The position numbers and the translations under genes are program-made. A stretch of 37,490 nt of DNA from Eubacterium sp. (GTDB taxonomy: Bacteria > Bacillota > Clostridia > Lachnospirales > Lachnospiraceae). This document shows, one piece after another, positions 36,168-37,490 of the stretch (positions are counted from its first letter, which is position 1; each line of letters begins with the position of its first letter). The DNA lies in the NCBI GenBank assembly GCA_024683035.1, contig JAIKYQ010000166.1:1-37490 (forward strand). The letters are read 5' to 3'. A model generated the notes under the pieces. It saw only the letters and a program-made list of their open reading frames with translations. It did not search any database and was not told where the DNA came from.

Positions 36168-37490
36168 ATGGAGTTAAACGGTTCTGAAATCATCATCGCC
36201 TGTCTGAAGGAACAGGGAGTAGATACGGTTTTCGGTTATCCGGGCGGGACAATTCTGAACCTGTATGATGAATTGTACAAGCATCCGGAGATCCATCACG
36301 TACTGACCTCTCATGAACAGGGTGCGGCGCATGCGGCAGACGGATATGCCCGCGCTACCGGGAAAGTCGGCGTATGCTTTGCCACCAGCGGGCCGGGAGC
36401 GACGAACCTGGTTACGGGAATTGCCACGGCCAACATGGATTCGGTTCCCCTGGTTGCCATTACGGCCAATGTATCCACAACGGTCCTGGGAAAGGACAGC
36501 TTTCAGGAGGTGGATATCGCCGGCGTTGCCATGCCGATCACGAAATACAGTACGATCGTCAAGGATATCACCAAACTGGCTGATACGATCCGCCGGGCTT
36601 TTTCAATCGCAAAGAACGGCCGTCCGGGCCCTGTCCTGGTCGACGTCACGAAGGATGTCACGGCCGCCATGTGCGAATACAGAAAAGTCAAGCCGAGAGA
36701 AGCACGTCCGGTCGTCGACAAGATCACACAGGACGATCTGGACCGTGCCGCAAAAATGATCAACAAATCCAAAAGACCGTATATCTTCGTAGGCGGCGGA
36801 GCTGTAAAGGCAGATGCGGAAAAAGAGGTGCGTGATCTTGCGCATAAGATCAAGGCTCCGGTCTGTGATTCCCTGATGGGAAAAGGTGTCATGCCGGCGG
36901 ATGATCCGCTCTATATGGGCATGCTGGGCATGCACGGCACCAAAGGGGCAAACCTTGGTGTCTATGCCTGCGATCTGCTGATCGTACTGGGAAGCCGCTT
37001 CTCGGACCGCGACGTCGGAAATACGAAGAATTTTGCGAGACAGGCAAAGATTCTGCAGATCGATGTCGATCCAGCAGAAATCGACAAGAATGTACCGGTG
37101 CAGGCCAGTGTGAGTGGAGATCTGAAGGTCGTTCTGGAATATCTGATGCCGCGGATCGAGGAAAAAGAAGAGTCCGAATGGCAAGTCGAGATGGCAGAAA
37201 AGAGAAAACTGACGACAGACAAGGTTGCCGCAAAGAAACTGACCGGTCCCTATATCGTTAAAGAAATTTATCGTGCGACCAAAGGACAGGCCATTATCTG
37301 TACTGATGTCGGGCAGCATCAGATGTGGGCGGCACAGTACTATCGCTACAGCGAGCCTCGGACGCTGCTTACGTCCGGCGGACTAGGCACGAGGGGGGAC
37401 GGACTTGGAGCCGCGATCGGAGCAAAGTGCGGAAGGCCGGACAAAACTGTTGTCAATATAGCCGGTGACTGCTGTTTCCGCATGAACATG
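36168..37490 (+). CDS. ilvB: Acetolactate synthase large subunit, cut by window end
   Basis: The first 441 residues are present and the 3' end is missing. The thiamine diphosphate enzyme joins two pyruvates, or pyruvate and 2-oxobutyrate, in valine/isoleucine synthesis. Visible parts: GYPGGTIL, the catalytic Glu 50 in SHEQGAAHAADGYARATG, TSGPGATNLVTGI, the central FAD-like domain (VLGSRFSDRDVG) and the start of the C-terminal domain (TDVGQHQMWAAQYY). In the last 110 bases, conserved positions deviate: GLGTRGDGLGAAIG with Arg 409 and Asp 411 where Met and an aromatic residue are usual, Cys 421, and GDCCF (433-437) where GDGxF binds the cofactor metal. These may be sequence errors near a contig end. 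GGGGGG precedes ATG 36168. Confidence 0.93.
   Translation, partial: MELNGSEIIIACLKEQGVDTVFGYPGGTILNLYDELYKHPEIHHVLTSHEQGAAHAADGYARATGKVGVCFATSGPGATNLVTGIATANMDSVPLVAITANVSTTVLGKDSFQEVDIAGVAMPITKYSTIVKDITKLADTIRRAFSIAKNGRPGPVLVDVTKDVTAAMCEYRKVKPREARPVVDKITQDDLDRAAKMINKSKRPYIFVGGGAVKADAEKEVRDLAHKIKAPVCDSLMGKGVMPADDPLYMGMLGMHGTKGANLGVYACDLLIVLGSRFSDRDVGNTKNFARQAKILQIDVDPAEIDKNVPVQASVSGDLKVVLEYLMPRIEEKEESEWQVEMAEKRKLTTDKVAAKKLTGPYIVKEIYRATKGQAIICTDVGQHQMWAAQYYRYSEPRTLLTSGGLGTRGDGLGAAIGAKCGRPDKTVVNIAGDCCFRMNM

Overview
The window looks like a chromosomal segment of a mid-GC anaerobic Firmicute, most likely a Clostridia/Lachnospiraceae-type gut bacterium. The grounds are strong AGGAGG-type ribosome binding sites, a ClpC/RadA pair, an oxygen-sensitive-looking redox set (an aldo/keto reductase with two 4Fe-4S clusters, a rubredoxin-tailed metallo-beta-lactamase-fold protein, a giant acyl-CoA dehydratase activase-like protein), the single-chain form of PurL, and a leuB-ilvD-ilvB order. 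This placement rests on family recognition, not on a search. No phage, insertion sequence, CRISPR array or rRNA was seen. One tRNA (Trp, CCA) is present.

Layout. Positions 1-450 are AT-richer and hold one tiny helix-turn-helix gene behind a clear promoter. 618-5777 carries a secreted protein, a possible 29-codon ORF and two translationally coupled hybrid histidine kinases with three receiver domains in all. No HPt domain and no DNA-binding response regulator are present. 5944-7787 is a compact ABC exporter operon (ATPase, permease, HTH-AbrB regulator). 8072-10337 holds two separately promoted redox genes. 10453-15240 is a run of LD-carboxypeptidase, DUF554 membrane protein, AlkD-like repair protein and PcrA/UvrD helicase, which meets a convergent glycerophosphodiesterase gene. 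16258-21367 is purL followed by a CNNM/CorC-type membrane protein. 21464-25834 is a SEC-C zinc-tail protein, clpC and radA. 25889-30283 on the minus strand holds tRNA-Trp and the 1425-residue activase-like protein. 30530-33264 holds a six-helix membrane protein, tgt and yajC. 33385 to the end is leuB, ilvD and a 3'-truncated ilvB for branched-chain amino acid synthesis.

Most of the window is housekeeping sequence. The points most worth a second look are the SEC-C protein sitting where the McsA/McsB adaptor genes usually precede clpC, the metallo-beta-lactamase/rubredoxin fusion with a perfect palindrome downstream of its promoter, the all-in-one activase-like polypeptide, the output-less double hybrid kinase operon, and a cluster of active-site deviations in ilvB in the last 110 bases that looks more like sequence error than biology.
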